From an uncultured Lachnospiraceae bacterium (GTDB lineage Bacteria; Bacillota; Clostridia; Lachnospirales; Lachnospiraceae), in assembly GCA_902787715.1 (NCBI GenBank), contig CADAHQ010000003.1, positions 1 through 64,000 of the forward strand: a stretch of 64,000 nucleotides of DNA, given 5' to 3'. Each line of letters opens with the position of its first letter. The first letter of the stretch is position 1. The notes beneath the pieces are model-generated. The model ran no database searches and was not told the origin of the DNA. It saw only the letters and a list, made by a program, of their open reading frames with translations. Shown here in pieces: positions 8,453-16,401 of this stretch. The translations under genes and the position numbers were made by a program.

Positions 8453-9130
8453 ATGAGGTTTCTTTCGTTGCGTTGTAAGGCAGTGATTTTTGATTTGGAC
8501 GGTACACTGATCGACACCGAGAAGCTGTACCGGAAGTATTGGCCGGAGGCCCTTTTGCACTTCGGCTATGAGCTTTCCGATGAGCGGGCGTTGATGCTTC
8601 GCTCCCTGGGAAGACCTTTTGCACCGGAGCAGTTTCGCAAATGGTTCGGTGAGGATTTTGATTATCCGGCGGTGCGAGCGTACCGCGGCAAATTGATTGA
8701 GGCGCATATCGCAAGGGAAGGTGTGGCGGCGAAGCCCCACGCGAAAGAGGCGCTTTGCAAACTCCGGGAGAAAGGGTATATCGTGGCGATTGCCACGGCC
8801 ACCGATCCGGAGCGGACGGAGCGGTATCTTAAACTTGCAGGGCTTTCGGGACTGATTCCCACCGTCATCAGTGCGACGATGGTATCGCAGGGAAAACCGG
8901 CGCCGGATATTTATCTCTATGCATGCAGGGAACTCGGCCTTGCGCCGGGGGAGTGCATTGCGGTTGAGGATGCGCCGAACGGCGTAAAAAGCGCTTATGA
9001 AGCCGGCCTTAAGGTCGTCATGATTCCCGACCAGACAGAGCCGGAAGAGGATTTGCAGCGCATGCTGTATGCCTGCGCGGGTTCCTTGGCGGAGATTTCG
9101 GACCTGGCGGACGGCATGAGAGAAGCGTAA
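8453..9130 (+). CDS. HAD-family hydrolase, beta-phosphoglucomutase/phosphatase-like
   Basis: A 225-residue HAD superfamily protein. Motif I is FDLDGTL, with nucleophile Asp14 and acid/base Asp16. Motif II is the Thr of ATAT near residue 120, motif III the Lys of QGKPAP, and motif IV the acidic VEDAPNG. A helical cap follows motif I, as in subfamily I phosphatases and beta-phosphoglucomutases. The substrate is probably a sugar phosphate or other small phosphate ester and cannot be told from sequence. It starts 3 nt after the aldo/keto reductase stop, so the two are probably translationally coupled, and it precedes the GH5 gene by 16 nt, which fits a sugar-related role. Confidence 0.88.
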   Translation: MRFLSLRCKAVIFDLDGTLIDTEKLYRKYWPEALLHFGYELSDERALMLRSLGRPFAPEQFRKWFGEDFDYPAVRAYRGKLIEAHIAREGVAAKPHAKEALCKLREKGYIVAIATATDPERTERYLKLAGLSGLIPTVISATMVSQGKPAPDIYLYACRELGLAPGECIAVEDAPNGVKSAYEAGLKVVMIPDQTEPEEDLQRMLYACAGSLAEISDLADGMREA

Positions 9131-9146
9131 GCTTTCGGAGAAAGCG

Positions 9147-10271
9147 ATGGGAGAGGAAAACTATCGGGAAGCGGACAGGGCTTCCGGTACGGGGCCCGGA
9201 AACGACGGCGCTCCGGGCGAGATTAATGCAAAGAAAGCAGCGGAAATGCTGGGCCTTGGGTGGAACCTCGGCAACAGCTACGACTGCCACGGCACATGGT
9301 TTGACAACGTGCGGATGGAAACGGCGTGGGGCAATCCGATTGTCACACGGGACCTGATTCATTTTGTTGCACAGACAGGCTTTTCTACGGTGCGTGTTCC
9401 GGTTACCTGGTACATGCACATGGATGAGAACGGCGTTATCGCCGAGGACTGGCTTAAGCGGGTGCGAAGGACGGTTCGCATGATTCTTGCGGAGGGGATG
9501 TGCTGCATCCTCGACTGCAAGCATGACTGCGGCGCTATGGTTTCCTACGGCGGAGGCTGGATTCAGGCGACGCGGGAGAATTTTACGAAAAACCGCGAGC
9601 GGGTGCAGCGCATGATTACGCAGATCGCGTCCTGTTTTGCGGAGGAGCCGCAAACGCTTCTGTTCGAGGGCCTCAGCGAATGCATGAACGCCGAGTGTGA
9701 GCAGTTCATGCCCTCTCAGGAGGAGACCGAGGTTGTGAACGATTGGAACCAGCTCTTCGTGGACGCGGTGCGGGGCACCGGCGGCAACAACGCCGTGAGA
9801 AATCTGATTGTCACGCCGTATGCATCCGGCGCCACGCCCTATCTTTTGAGCGGATTCCGGGTGCCGAAGGACACGGCGGAGAACCGGCTTCTTCTGGGGG
9901 TTCATCTGTATGTGCCCCTTGGATTTACGTCCCGGGCGGCGACCTGGGCGCGGCAGACGGATGAGTTCGACTGCCTGTGCGAGGAAGAGTTAGAGAGGGC
10001 ATTTGACGATATCGTAAGCGGGGCGGAGCCCTTCGGGCTTCCGGTCGTGATTACGGAGTTCGGTGCGATGGACCGCTCCAACACCCCGGAGCGGGCGAGG
10101 TATTGCGGGTGTGTCGTCGACTTTGCGCATTCACGGGGGATTCCGTGCATGTACTGGGATGACGGCAAGGGGTATGAGGTGATCAGGCGCGCGGAGCGGG
10201 AGGTTCGCTTCCCGGGTATCGTTGCAGCCATGATGACAGCCGAGCGGCTTACGCCGAGCGGGCTTTTCTAA
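9147..10271 (+). CDS. GH5-family glycoside hydrolase, cytoplasmic, with atypical acid/base motif
   Basis: A 374-residue protein with the GH5 cellulase-like plan. An N-terminal GLGWNLGNS is followed by VRVPVTW with Arg83, a DCKHD block with His126, HLYVP with His253 and Tyr255, VITEFG with nucleophile Glu304, and Trp337 near the C-terminus. At the acid/base site GH5 enzymes normally have Asn-Glu-Pro; here the sequence is FEGLSEC with Glu178 flanked by Ser177 and Cys179. There is no signal peptide, so it would act on imported glucan, mannan or related oligosaccharides, or have changed function. GGAGAAA precedes ATG 9147. It belongs to the operon starting with trxA. Confidence 0.88.
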   Translation: MGEENYREADRASGTGPGNDGAPGEINAKKAAEMLGLGWNLGNSYDCHGTWFDNVRMETAWGNPIVTRDLIHFVAQTGFSTVRVPVTWYMHMDENGVIAEDWLKRVRRTVRMILAEGMCCILDCKHDCGAMVSYGGGWIQATRENFTKNRERVQRMITQIASCFAEEPQTLLFEGLSECMNAECEQFMPSQEETEVVNDWNQLFVDAVRGTGGNNAVRNLIVTPYASGATPYLLSGFRVPKDTAENRLLLGVHLYVPLGFTSRAATWARQTDEFDCLCEEELERAFDDIVSGAEPFGLPVVITEFGAMDRSNTPERARYCGCVVDFAHSRGIPCMYWDDGKGYEVIRRAEREVRFPGIVAAMMTAERLTPSGLF

Positions 10272-10331
10272 GAGCGGTGTCGCGTGCGCGATGAAACAAA
10301 CGCGATGCAAATAAACGGTGAGGAGGACGGT

Positions 10332-11552
10332 ATGGTTAACAAGAGGGAGTTGCTTGACAACATGTGGGACAAAGTCGCGGACATCAAGGACGGGATGAGT
10401 GAGATTGAAGAGAATATCTACACGATTTCCGATTGTATCGATGCGAAGAAATTTTTTGCCCCGGAGGCAGCGGAGACGGTGATGAAGAATCTGGGAAAAA
10501 TCGAAGAGGCGAGCGCGTATTGCAAGGACAATTACGAGGCGTTGAGCGGCGAGGAATTTACCTTCGACGAGATTGAGAGCCTGGAGAAGAGCCTGAAGGA
10601 GATCGACATTCTCCTCAACAACCAGGATGAGGTTGAGGCGGCCAAGCGCTTCCTTTCGCTCTCCTGCGCGGACGAGATTGCCCGCCCGTATCTCACGGAG
10701 GAGCAGGAGAAGCTTGCCGGAATTCTCGGGGAGGACGACTCGTTTACGGTTGCCCGCGACCTGACCCGCCTTGCCGGACTGCGCCCGTATGCGCGGTATC
10801 TGAAGGCATACGACGAGAAGCGTATGGTGTCGGTTCTCGATTACATCGCGGAGCTTCGCGAGCGCTTCCACGACGAGCTGGTAGCTGCGCTTCTTGACAA
10901 GCAGATTTCGGAAGCGAAGGCGGACGCCGGTGAGCCCGAGGTGGAGATTCCCGTAGAGTCGGCAGAGGCTGAGGAAGCGGGGACGGCAATCCCCGTAGAG
11001 ACCGCAGAGGCTGAGGAAGCTGCGGAGCCGGAGATTCCGGAACCTGTTGATACGGCGGATGAGGAGGTTGCCGAGATCGCCATTGAGACGCCCGAGGATG
11101 TTGACGCAGACATCGAGGAGCCTGTGATTGAAGTGCCGGAAGCGGAAGCGGACATCGAGGAGCCTGCGATTGAGGCACCCGAGGCGGATGCGGACATCGA
11201 GGAGCCCGTGATTGAGGCGCCCGAGGCGGATGCGGACATAGAGGAGCCTGTGATTGAGGCACCCGAGGCGGATGCCGATGTCGTTGAGCCCGAGATTGAG
11301 ATTCCGGTAGATTTGGATGAGGAGTCCGATGCGGAGTCCGAGATTTCCATCCCGATTGACACTACGGAGCCCTGGAGCGACGAGATTGAGACCGTAGCTG
11401 CGGATGCAGCGGACACGATTGAAGAGGTTGCTGCAGATGCCGAGGATGCGATTGAGGCTGTTTCCGAGGATGTTGCCGAGGCGGCGGAAACCGTGAAGGC
11501 AGAGGAAGAGAAGCCGAAGGAGAGCACCGGGTTCTTCGGACGCTGGTTCTAA
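10332..11552 (+). CDS. Acidic protein with tandem 14-residue repeats, function unknown
   Basis: A 406-residue protein. ATG 10332 was chosen for the strong GAGGAGG eight bases upstream; a start at 10284 has no such site. Residues 1 to about 195 look globular and helical. Residues about 200-390 are extremely rich in Glu, Asp, Ala, Pro and Ile and contain four near-identical 14-residue units (core ADIEEPVIEAPEA) encoded at 11103-11270. The protein ends in a short basic/aromatic tail, GFFGRWF, which may be a docking or membrane-touching motif. No signal peptide or transmembrane segment is seen. It is the last gene of the operon, before the terminator at 11571-11616. No family is recognised. Confidence 0.8.
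   Translation: MVNKRELLDNMWDKVADIKDGMSEIEENIYTISDCIDAKKFFAPEAAETVMKNLGKIEEASAYCKDNYEALSGEEFTFDEIESLEKSLKEIDILLNNQDEVEAAKRFLSLSCADEIARPYLTEEQEKLAGILGEDDSFTVARDLTRLAGLRPYARYLKAYDEKRMVSVLDYIAELRERFHDELVAALLDKQISEAKADAGEPEVEIPVESAEAEEAGTAIPVETAEAEEAAEPEIPEPVDTADEEVAEIAIETPEDVDADIEEPVIEVPEAEADIEEPAIEAPEADADIEEPVIEAPEADADIEEPVIEAPEADADVVEPEIEIPVDLDEESDAESEISIPIDTTEPWSDEIETVAADAADTIEEVAADAEDAIEAVSEDVAEAAETVKAEEEKPKESTGFFGRWF
11103..11270 (+). repeat. Four tandem 42-bp coding repeats
   Basis: Units start at 11103, 11145, 11187 and 11229, with a degenerate fifth from 11271. Each encodes 14 residues of the type DADIEEPVIEAPEA. The third and fourth units are nearly identical in DNA, which suggests recent duplication and possible copy-number variation. 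Confidence 0.9.
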
Positions 11553-11570
11553 ACAATTCTGAAATGCATG

Positions 11571-11616
11571 CGGGTGGCTGTTCCGGTTTGAAACGACGGA
11601 CGGCCGCCCGTTTTTG
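11571..11616 (+). terminator. Rho-independent terminator of the trxA operon
   Basis: A 10-bp stem with two G-U pairs (11571-11580 with 11601-11610), a large loop with an inner 4-bp pairing, and a TTTTT run. It ends directly at the -35 box of the next promoter. Confidence 0.7.
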
Positions 11617-11644
11617 TTGACATTTGCCGCGCTTGTGATACAAT
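11617..11644 (+). promoter_or_regulatory. Promoter of the cation antiporter gene
   Basis: A consensus TTGACA (11617-11622), 16-nt spacer and TACAAT (11639-11644), 38 bases before ATG 11683. Confidence 0.8.
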
Positions 11645-11682
11645 AAGCAAGGTTGTTAATATTGTGCGGAGGTGCCTTGTAT

Positions 11683-12771
11683 ATGGTTTCCTTTTTGAAG
11701 ATTTCGTTCGATTGGATTTCAAATCCGACATTGCTTAAAATCGTGACCAATCCCTACCTTCTGTTCGCCATCGGACTCGTCCTTCTCATCAAGGGCGGCG
11801 ACTGGTTTGTGGACGGAGCGTCGGGAATCGCCCAGAAATTCCATGTGCCGGAGATTCTCATCGGTGCGACGGTGGTTTCCATCGGAACAACGCTTCCGGA
11901 AGTCATGGTTTCGGCCGGTGCGGCATTTCGCGGAAACAGCGGCATTGCCTACGGTAACGCCCTCGGGTCCATCATCTGCAATACGGCGTTGATTGCGGCG
12001 CTCACAATCGCCATCCGGCCTTCGAAGGCCGATCGGAAGCCGTTGATTCTGCCGGTTGTATTCTTCTTCCTTGCGGCAGCGGTGTATGTGGCTGTTGCGT
12101 ATGTGACGAAGGATTTTTCGAGAGGCGTCGGAATCCTTTTGTTAGTCATGTTCGTTGTGTACATGACCCTGACGGTGCGCCAGGCGGTCCGCGGAAGCGG
12201 AGCGAAGAAGGCCGCGGCGGAGGCGTCCGCGGAAGACGGTGCCGGGAAGAGCGAAGAGAGTGAAGAAAAGAGCGAAGAGAAGCCGCGCGCACTGTGGTTT
12301 CTGCTCGTTCTGCTTGTCGTCGGCGCGGCGCTGATAGCCGTCGGTGCAGACCTTTTGGTGGATAATGCGGAGATTATCGCATCCCGCTTCGGCGTTCCGG
12401 ATTCGGTCATCGCACTCACCATCGTAGCTCTCGGAACATCCCTTCCGGAGCTTGTGACGGCCATCACGTCCCTCATCAAGGGCCACAGCTCGCTGTCCCT
12501 TGGCAACATCATCGGTGCGAACCTCTTTAACATCGTTTTGGTCAGCGGAACGGCCATCACTATCCGTCCCTTCGGTCTTCCCTGCGACAAATCCATCGCC
12601 GGTATCAACTCATCCCTTCTGGTTGATATCCCCGTGGTCCTTTTCGTCATGCTCGTGCTGACGATTCCGACACTTCGCAGAGAGCGCCTGAGCCGTGTGC
12701 AGGGTATCGTCCTGTTGGCGACATATGCGGCGTTTATCACCTTCCAGGTGATCTCCGCAGTGTGTCTGTAA
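11683..12771 (+). CDS. Ca2+/cation antiporter (CaCA family, YrbG-like)
   Basis: A 362-residue integral membrane protein with about ten hydrophobic segments in two inverted halves. The signature alpha repeats are visible: the first with SIGTTLPE (about residues 65-75) and the second with ALGTSLPE (about 247-257), each followed by a GN..G(S/A)...N block that binds the cation. The halves are joined by a charged cytoplasmic loop near residues 167-205 rich in Lys, Glu and Ser. Family members exchange Ca2+ or K+ for Na+ or H+; the ion is not decidable here. ATG 11683 was chosen over 11653 because GCGGAGG (11666-11672) fits it. It is a single-gene unit with its own promoter and a terminator hairpin at 12816. 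Confidence 0.92.
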   Translation: MVSFLKISFDWISNPTLLKIVTNPYLLFAIGLVLLIKGGDWFVDGASGIAQKFHVPEILIGATVVSIGTTLPEVMVSAGAAFRGNSGIAYGNALGSIICNTALIAALTIAIRPSKADRKPLILPVVFFFLAAAVYVAVAYVTKDFSRGVGILLLVMFVVYMTLTVRQAVRGSGAKKAAAEASAEDGAGKSEESEEKSEEKPRALWFLLVLLVVGAALIAVGADLLVDNAEIIASRFGVPDSVIALTIVALGTSLPELVTAITSLIKGHSSLSLGNIIGANLFNIVLVSGTAITIRPFGLPCDKSIAGINSSLLVDIPVVLFVMLVLTIPTLRRERLSRVQGIVLLATYAAFITFQVISAVCL

Positions 12772-12815
12772 GCACAAAGAAGTCTTAAAAAATGCGAAAA
12801 ATGCAAGAAAATCAT

Positions 12816-12863
12816 GCCGCCGCAAGGTCTTTTTCAGACTGAGCGGCGGCTTCCGTGTTTTAT
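12816..12863 (+). terminator. Terminator-like hairpin after the antiporter gene
   Basis: GCCGCCGC (12816-12823) pairs with GCGGCGGC (12843-12850), with an inner GTCT/AGAC stem. The downstream T-run is interrupted (TTCCGTGTTTTA), so termination may be partial. Confidence 0.55.
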
Positions 12864-12906
12864 TCGTGAATTATGCAATATTTATATGCATCAATCGAAA
12901 ATGTTC

Positions 12907-12935
12907 TTTTCTTTTCCTGAGATTTTTGGTATACT
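12907..12935 (+). promoter_or_regulatory. Weak candidate promoter of the Asp23-nusB operon
   Basis: A good -10 box, TATACT (12930-12935), with a poor -35 TTTTCT (12907-12912) at 17-nt spacing. It is the only promoter-like sequence between the hairpin at 12816 and the gene at 13002. Confidence 0.4.
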
Positions 12936-13001
12936 GACTATGATTGTGAGTATGCCCGAAAGTCGATTCGGACATCACCAGAATGAATCGGAGGTTTTGC
13001 C

Positions 13002-13394
13002 ATGAGCAGCAAGGATACGAAGGCGCCTGTATATGAGGCGGAAATCGAGATAGAAGGAACGGAAGGGCAGGCTGTCGTGTCGGATGACGTCATCGCGACC
13101 GTGGTCGGTCTTGCCGCAGCCGAGGTGGAAGGCGTTGCGCATCTGCCCGGCAATATGACGAAGGAGCAAATCGGCCGCAACGGCATCAAGAACAACTCCA
13201 AGGGCGTCCGCATCAGCTTAAACGAGGGACGCGTTGCCACGGAGCTTTCGGTGTGCGTACAGTACGGCTACAGTGTTCCGAAGGTTGCAAAGAACGTTCA
13301 GGAGAAGGTTCGTCAGGCAATCGAGAGCATGCTCGGATTTGCCTCGGACAAAGTAACCCTGCATGTGGTCGGCGTAGACCTGGACCGCAAGTAA
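13002..13394 (+). CDS. Asp23/Gls24 family envelope-associated protein (YqhY-like)
   Basis: A 130-residue protein covering the whole Asp23 (DUF322) domain: a VVSDDVIATVVGLAAAEVEG block near residues 25-45 and repeated V-rich strands toward the end. No signal or membrane segment is visible. Bacillus YqhY, also encoded next to nusB, is the closest positional match; there it is linked to control of fatty-acid synthesis. CGGAGG precedes ATG 13002. nusB starts 13 nt after the stop, so the two are co-transcribed. The molecular function of the family is not settled. Confidence 0.9.
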   Translation: MSSKDTKAPVYEAEIEIEGTEGQAVVSDDVIATVVGLAAAEVEGVAHLPGNMTKEQIGRNGIKNNSKGVRISLNEGRVATELSVCVQYGYSVPKVAKNVQEKVRQAIESMLGFASDKVTLHVVGVDLDRK

Positions 13395-13407
13395 TCCCGG
13401 AGGCAGT

Positions 13408-13917
13408 ATGACGATGGAAAACAACAACGTTTCCCCGGAAGCAGCGGAAACCGAGGAGCTTCGCTCCCGCATTTCGGCGCGCGAGTTGCGCCGCCACACC
13501 TTTGTGACGCTGTTCCTCACGGGCTTCCATGAGAACGCGGAGCGCGAGGAGATGGCGAGACGGTATCTCGAGGATCTCCCCTATGTGCCGGAGGTTTTGG
13601 AGCGCATCTATACACGCTACCGTCTGGTTGCGGAAAAGATCAGTCTCATCGATCCCATGATCGGAAAGTCTTCTCACGGCTGGAACCTGCGCCGCATCGG
13701 CAAGGTGGAGCTGAACCTGATGCGCGTCGCGGTGTATGAATTGTATTATGACGAGACAATCCCCGCAAGCGTTGCCATCAACGAGGCGGTGGAGCTCGGC
13801 AAGCGGTACGGCGGAGAGAACTCGCCGGCATTTATCAACGGAATTCTCACCGAGGTGATCCGCAACTATCCTCTGCCGGAGAAGACCGCAGCGGAGGAGA
13901 CGGAGGAGAGCCGGTAA
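13408..13917 (+). CDS. nusB: Transcription antitermination protein NusB
   Basis: A 169-residue all-helical NusB domain. It binds boxA RNA with S10/NusE and supports antitermination of rRNA operons. Typical features are the N-terminal SARELRRHTF, the central RIGKVELNLMRVAVYE and the C-terminal INEAVELGKRYGGENSPAFI block. The N-terminal 15-20 residues and the acidic tail after about 158 are extensions. GGAGG (13399-13403) is close to ATG 13408 and better spaced for ATG 13414, so the true start may be two codons later. It lies between Asp23 and xseA in the usual Firmicutes order. Confidence 0.95.
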   Translation: MTMENNNVSPEAAETEELRSRISARELRRHTFVTLFLTGFHENAEREEMARRYLEDLPYVPEVLERIYTRYRLVAEKISLIDPMIGKSSHGWNLRRIGKVELNLMRVAVYELYYDETIPASVAINEAVELGKRYGGENSPAFINGILTEVIRNYPLPEKTAAEETEESR

Positions 13918-13956
13918 GACTTTCCCGGCCAAAGAACGACTGCGAGGGGGCGGACG

Positions 13957-15240
13957 ATGGAACGTACATTTCGGGTTTCCCAGGTGAATGCATATGTCCG
14001 CAATCTTTTGGAGGGAGACCGGTTACTGTCCCGGATTACGGTGGAGGGAGAAGTCTCCAACTGCAAATACCACCCGTCGGGACATGTGTATTTTTCGCTG
14101 AAGGAACAGGATGCGCAGCTTGCCTGCGTAATGTTTGCCTCCGCAAGAGTGCGGGGGCTTACCTTTGCGATGAGGGACGGCATGCAGGTGCTTGTCACCG
14201 GGCGGATCTCCCTGTATGACCGCGACGGACGGTGCCAGCTGTATGCGACTTCGGTGCAGCCCGCAGGCATCGGGCTTTTGTTCGAGGAACTGGAGAAGCG
14301 CAAGAAGGCGCTTTATGAAGAGGGCCTCTTCGATGAGGCACATAAAAAGCCTCTGCCTCCGTTGCCGCGGCGGATCGGAATCGTCACGGCGGAGAAGGGA
14401 GCGGCATTGCAGGACATCCTGCAGATTCTTAGGAGACGCAATCCGTACCTGCAGCCGGTGTTATCGCCGTGCCAGGTGCAGGGCGAAGGGGCTGCGGCCT
14501 CCATCTGCCGGGCGCTTCGGCGCATCGAGAAGGCGAACGTCGATGTGATCATCGTCGGTCGCGGCGGCGGGTCCATCGAGGATCTGTGGGCATTTAACGA
14601 AGAATGTGTTGCCCGGGCCGTGTACGCCTGCGGGATTCCCGTGGTTTCCGCGGTGGGGCATGAAATCAATACAACACTGATTGACTACGTGGCGGATGTG
14701 GTGGCGCCGACGCCCTCTGCCGCAGCGGAGCTTGTTTCGTACAAGAGCGAGGAGCTGACGGCGCGGCTGGTGGACTGTCACGCGGCATTGTTCCGGGCGA
14801 TGCAGAAGTGCATCGAGCAGGAGCGGGCGAAGACGGAGGCGCTTGCCGCACGGCTTAAGTTTGTGAGTCCCGCGAACCGCCTTGCGAGGGACCGCGAGTC
14901 CCTGACGGCTTCGGCGGAACGGCTTCGGTGGCTGATGCGCAGGGCGCTTACGGACGAGAGGACGGCACTGGTCCTTACGGAGGAACGGCTTCGGAAGGTT
15001 CTTCCGATGCGGCTTCGGGAGGCGCGCTCGGACCTCGGGGTCTTGGCGGCGCGGCTGGAGGGACTTTCCCCGGCGAAGGCGCTGTCCAAAGGATACGCCT
15101 ACGTGACCACGGAAAGCGGACCGGTTACGGGAGTTGCCGCGTTAAAGCGGGGCGGCAGGATTCGCGGGTATGTCTCGGACGGAAGCTTTGAGGCGGAGGT
15201 TACCCGCATCTTCGAAAATGAGGGGAAGAACAATGAGTGA
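13957..15240 (+). CDS. xseA: Exodeoxyribonuclease VII large subunit
   Basis: A 427-residue protein, within the family range. Residues about 5-100 form the OB-fold DNA-binding domain (TVEGEVSN, YFSLKEQ). The catalytic core follows, with IGIVTAEKGAALQDI near 137 and the glycine-rich VGRGGGSIEDLWAFNEE near 197. A long helical coiled region (about 265-370) precedes a short C-terminal segment with AKALSKGYAYV. With XseB it degrades single-stranded DNA to oligonucleotides in mismatch and recombination repair. GAGGGGG precedes ATG 13957. Its last codons overlap the xseB start (ATGAGTGA), indicating coupled translation of the two subunits. Confidence 0.96.
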   Translation: MERTFRVSQVNAYVRNLLEGDRLLSRITVEGEVSNCKYHPSGHVYFSLKEQDAQLACVMFASARVRGLTFAMRDGMQVLVTGRISLYDRDGRCQLYATSVQPAGIGLLFEELEKRKKALYEEGLFDEAHKKPLPPLPRRIGIVTAEKGAALQDILQILRRRNPYLQPVLSPCQVQGEGAAASICRALRRIEKANVDVIIVGRGGGSIEDLWAFNEECVARAVYACGIPVVSAVGHEINTTLIDYVADVVAPTPSAAAELVSYKSEELTARLVDCHAALFRAMQKCIEQERAKTEALAARLKFVSPANRLARDRESLTASAERLRWLMRRALTDERTALVLTEERLRKVLPMRLREARSDLGVLAARLEGLSPAKALSKGYAYVTTESGPVTGVAALKRGGRIRGYVSDGSFEAEVTRIFENEGKNNE

Positions 15241-15481
15241 TACAAAGAAACCGGCTAAGAGCGCAAAGAAGGCGGAGAGTGAAGCAAAGGAACTGACCCT
15301 TGCGGAAGGAATGCAGGAGCTCTCCGAGATTATCCGGCAGATGGAGGAAGGCGGACGGTCTTTGGAGGAGACCTTCGCGCTGTACAAGGAAGGACTTACC
15401 CATCTCTCGCGGTGTAACGCACAAATCGACCGCGTGGAGAAGGAATTGGAGATACTGGAGGAAGGCGGCACCGATGACTGA
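15233..15481 (+). CDS. xseB: Exodeoxyribonuclease VII small subunit
   Basis: An 82-residue protein with the XseB core (GMQELSEIIRQMEEGGRSLE, YKEGLTHLSRCNAQID), a helical hairpin that coats the coiled region of XseA. The start is ATG 15233, which overlaps the xseA stop; a longer reading from 15170 lies wholly inside xseA. The N-terminal 20 residues are Lys-rich and precede the conserved part. Its stop overlaps the ispA start by 8 nt (ATGACTGA), giving a chain of coupled genes. Confidence 0.95.
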   Translation: MSDTKKPAKSAKKAESEAKELTLAEGMQELSEIIRQMEEGGRSLEETFALYKEGLTHLSRCNAQIDRVEKELEILEEGGTDD

Positions 15482-16382
15482 GAACAGGCAGACGCGGGCG
15501 GAGCTTGCGGAGGAAATCACAGAGCGAATCCGGCCCTTTGTACCGGCGACGGAGGAGTACCAGAAGACGCTTACGGAGGCCATGGCCTACAGCGTTTTCA
15601 ATGGCGGGAAGCGCGTTCGTCCGATGCTTCTGCTTCTCACGTACCGCGCCCTCGGCGGGGACCGGGCAGCGGAGGCGACGCTTGTGGACCCGTTCCTTGC
15701 GGCCATTGAAATGATTCATTGCTACTCGCTGGTTCACGACGATTTGCCGGCGATGGACAACGACCGGTTCCGCAGGGGTATTCTTACGACCCACGCCAAA
15801 TTCGGCCACGCCATGGGAATTCTTGCCGGCGACGGCCTTTTGAACGCCGCATTTGAAGCGGCACTTTCGGCACGGGAGCCTGCGGGCTGCGAAGGACGGA
15901 TTCTTGCCGCGATGCGGATTTTGGCGCGGAGAGCGGGAGCCTTCGGCATGGTCGGCGGACAGACCGTGGATGTGGAGAAGACAGGACAGCCCATGACCGA
16001 GGAGGAGCTTGTCTTTGTATATCGCTTAAAGACCGGGGCGCTGCTTGCAGCTGCCATGCAGGTCGGAGCGGTGCTTGCGGGCGCGCCCGCGGAAACGATT
16101 GATGCGGTGGGAGAAATTGCAGAGAGAGTCGGTCTTGCGTTCCAGATTCAGGACGATATTCTCGACGTGGTAAGCACGACGGAGGAGCTCGGTAAGCCCG
16201 TCGGAAGCGATGAGAAGAACCACAAGACCACATATGTTACGTTGCACGGTATGAGAGAATCCCGGGAGACCGAGGAGCGGCTCTCCGAGGAGGCGCTCGC
16301 CATTTTGGAGAACATCTCCGGCGGAGGGGACAAGGAGCCCTTAGCGGAGCTGATCACCTCCCTTGTGGGAAGAACCGTGTGA
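15474..16382 (+). CDS. ispA: Farnesyl/geranylgeranyl diphosphate synthase
   Basis: A 302-residue trans-prenyl diphosphate synthase. The first Asp-rich motif is DDLPAMD (Asp89-Asp95) and the second DDILD (227-231); both bind Mg2+-diphosphate. GGKRVRP near 44-50 binds isopentenyl diphosphate. The two residues between the Asp pairs of the first motif mark the bacterial short-chain FPP synthase type. It condenses IPP with DMAPP and GPP to make farnesyl diphosphate, the precursor of undecaprenyl phosphate. It is coupled to xseB by overlap and is followed by dxs, the first enzyme of the same isoprenoid route. Confidence 0.95.
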   Translation: MTENRQTRAELAEEITERIRPFVPATEEYQKTLTEAMAYSVFNGGKRVRPMLLLLTYRALGGDRAAEATLVDPFLAAIEMIHCYSLVHDDLPAMDNDRFRRGILTTHAKFGHAMGILAGDGLLNAAFEAALSAREPAGCEGRILAAMRILARRAGAFGMVGGQTVDVEKTGQPMTEEELVFVYRLKTGALLAAAMQVGAVLAGAPAETIDAVGEIAERVGLAFQIQDDILDVVSTTEELGKPVGSDEKNHKTTYVTLHGMRESRETEERLSEEALAILENISGGGDKEPLAELITSLVGRTV

Positions 16383-16401
16383 GAAAGAGGATGCACGATA
16401 C

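Noticed and set aside
11103-11270. Tandem repeats as a possible CRISPR array
   Set aside because: The 42-bp units are directly adjacent with no unique spacers and lie in frame in a coding sequence.
10131-11750. Long - strand open frame opposite the GH5 and acidic-protein genes
   Set aside because: Its product is low-complexity Arg/Leu repeats mirroring the + strand repeats; long antisense frames are expected from this GC-rich codon use.
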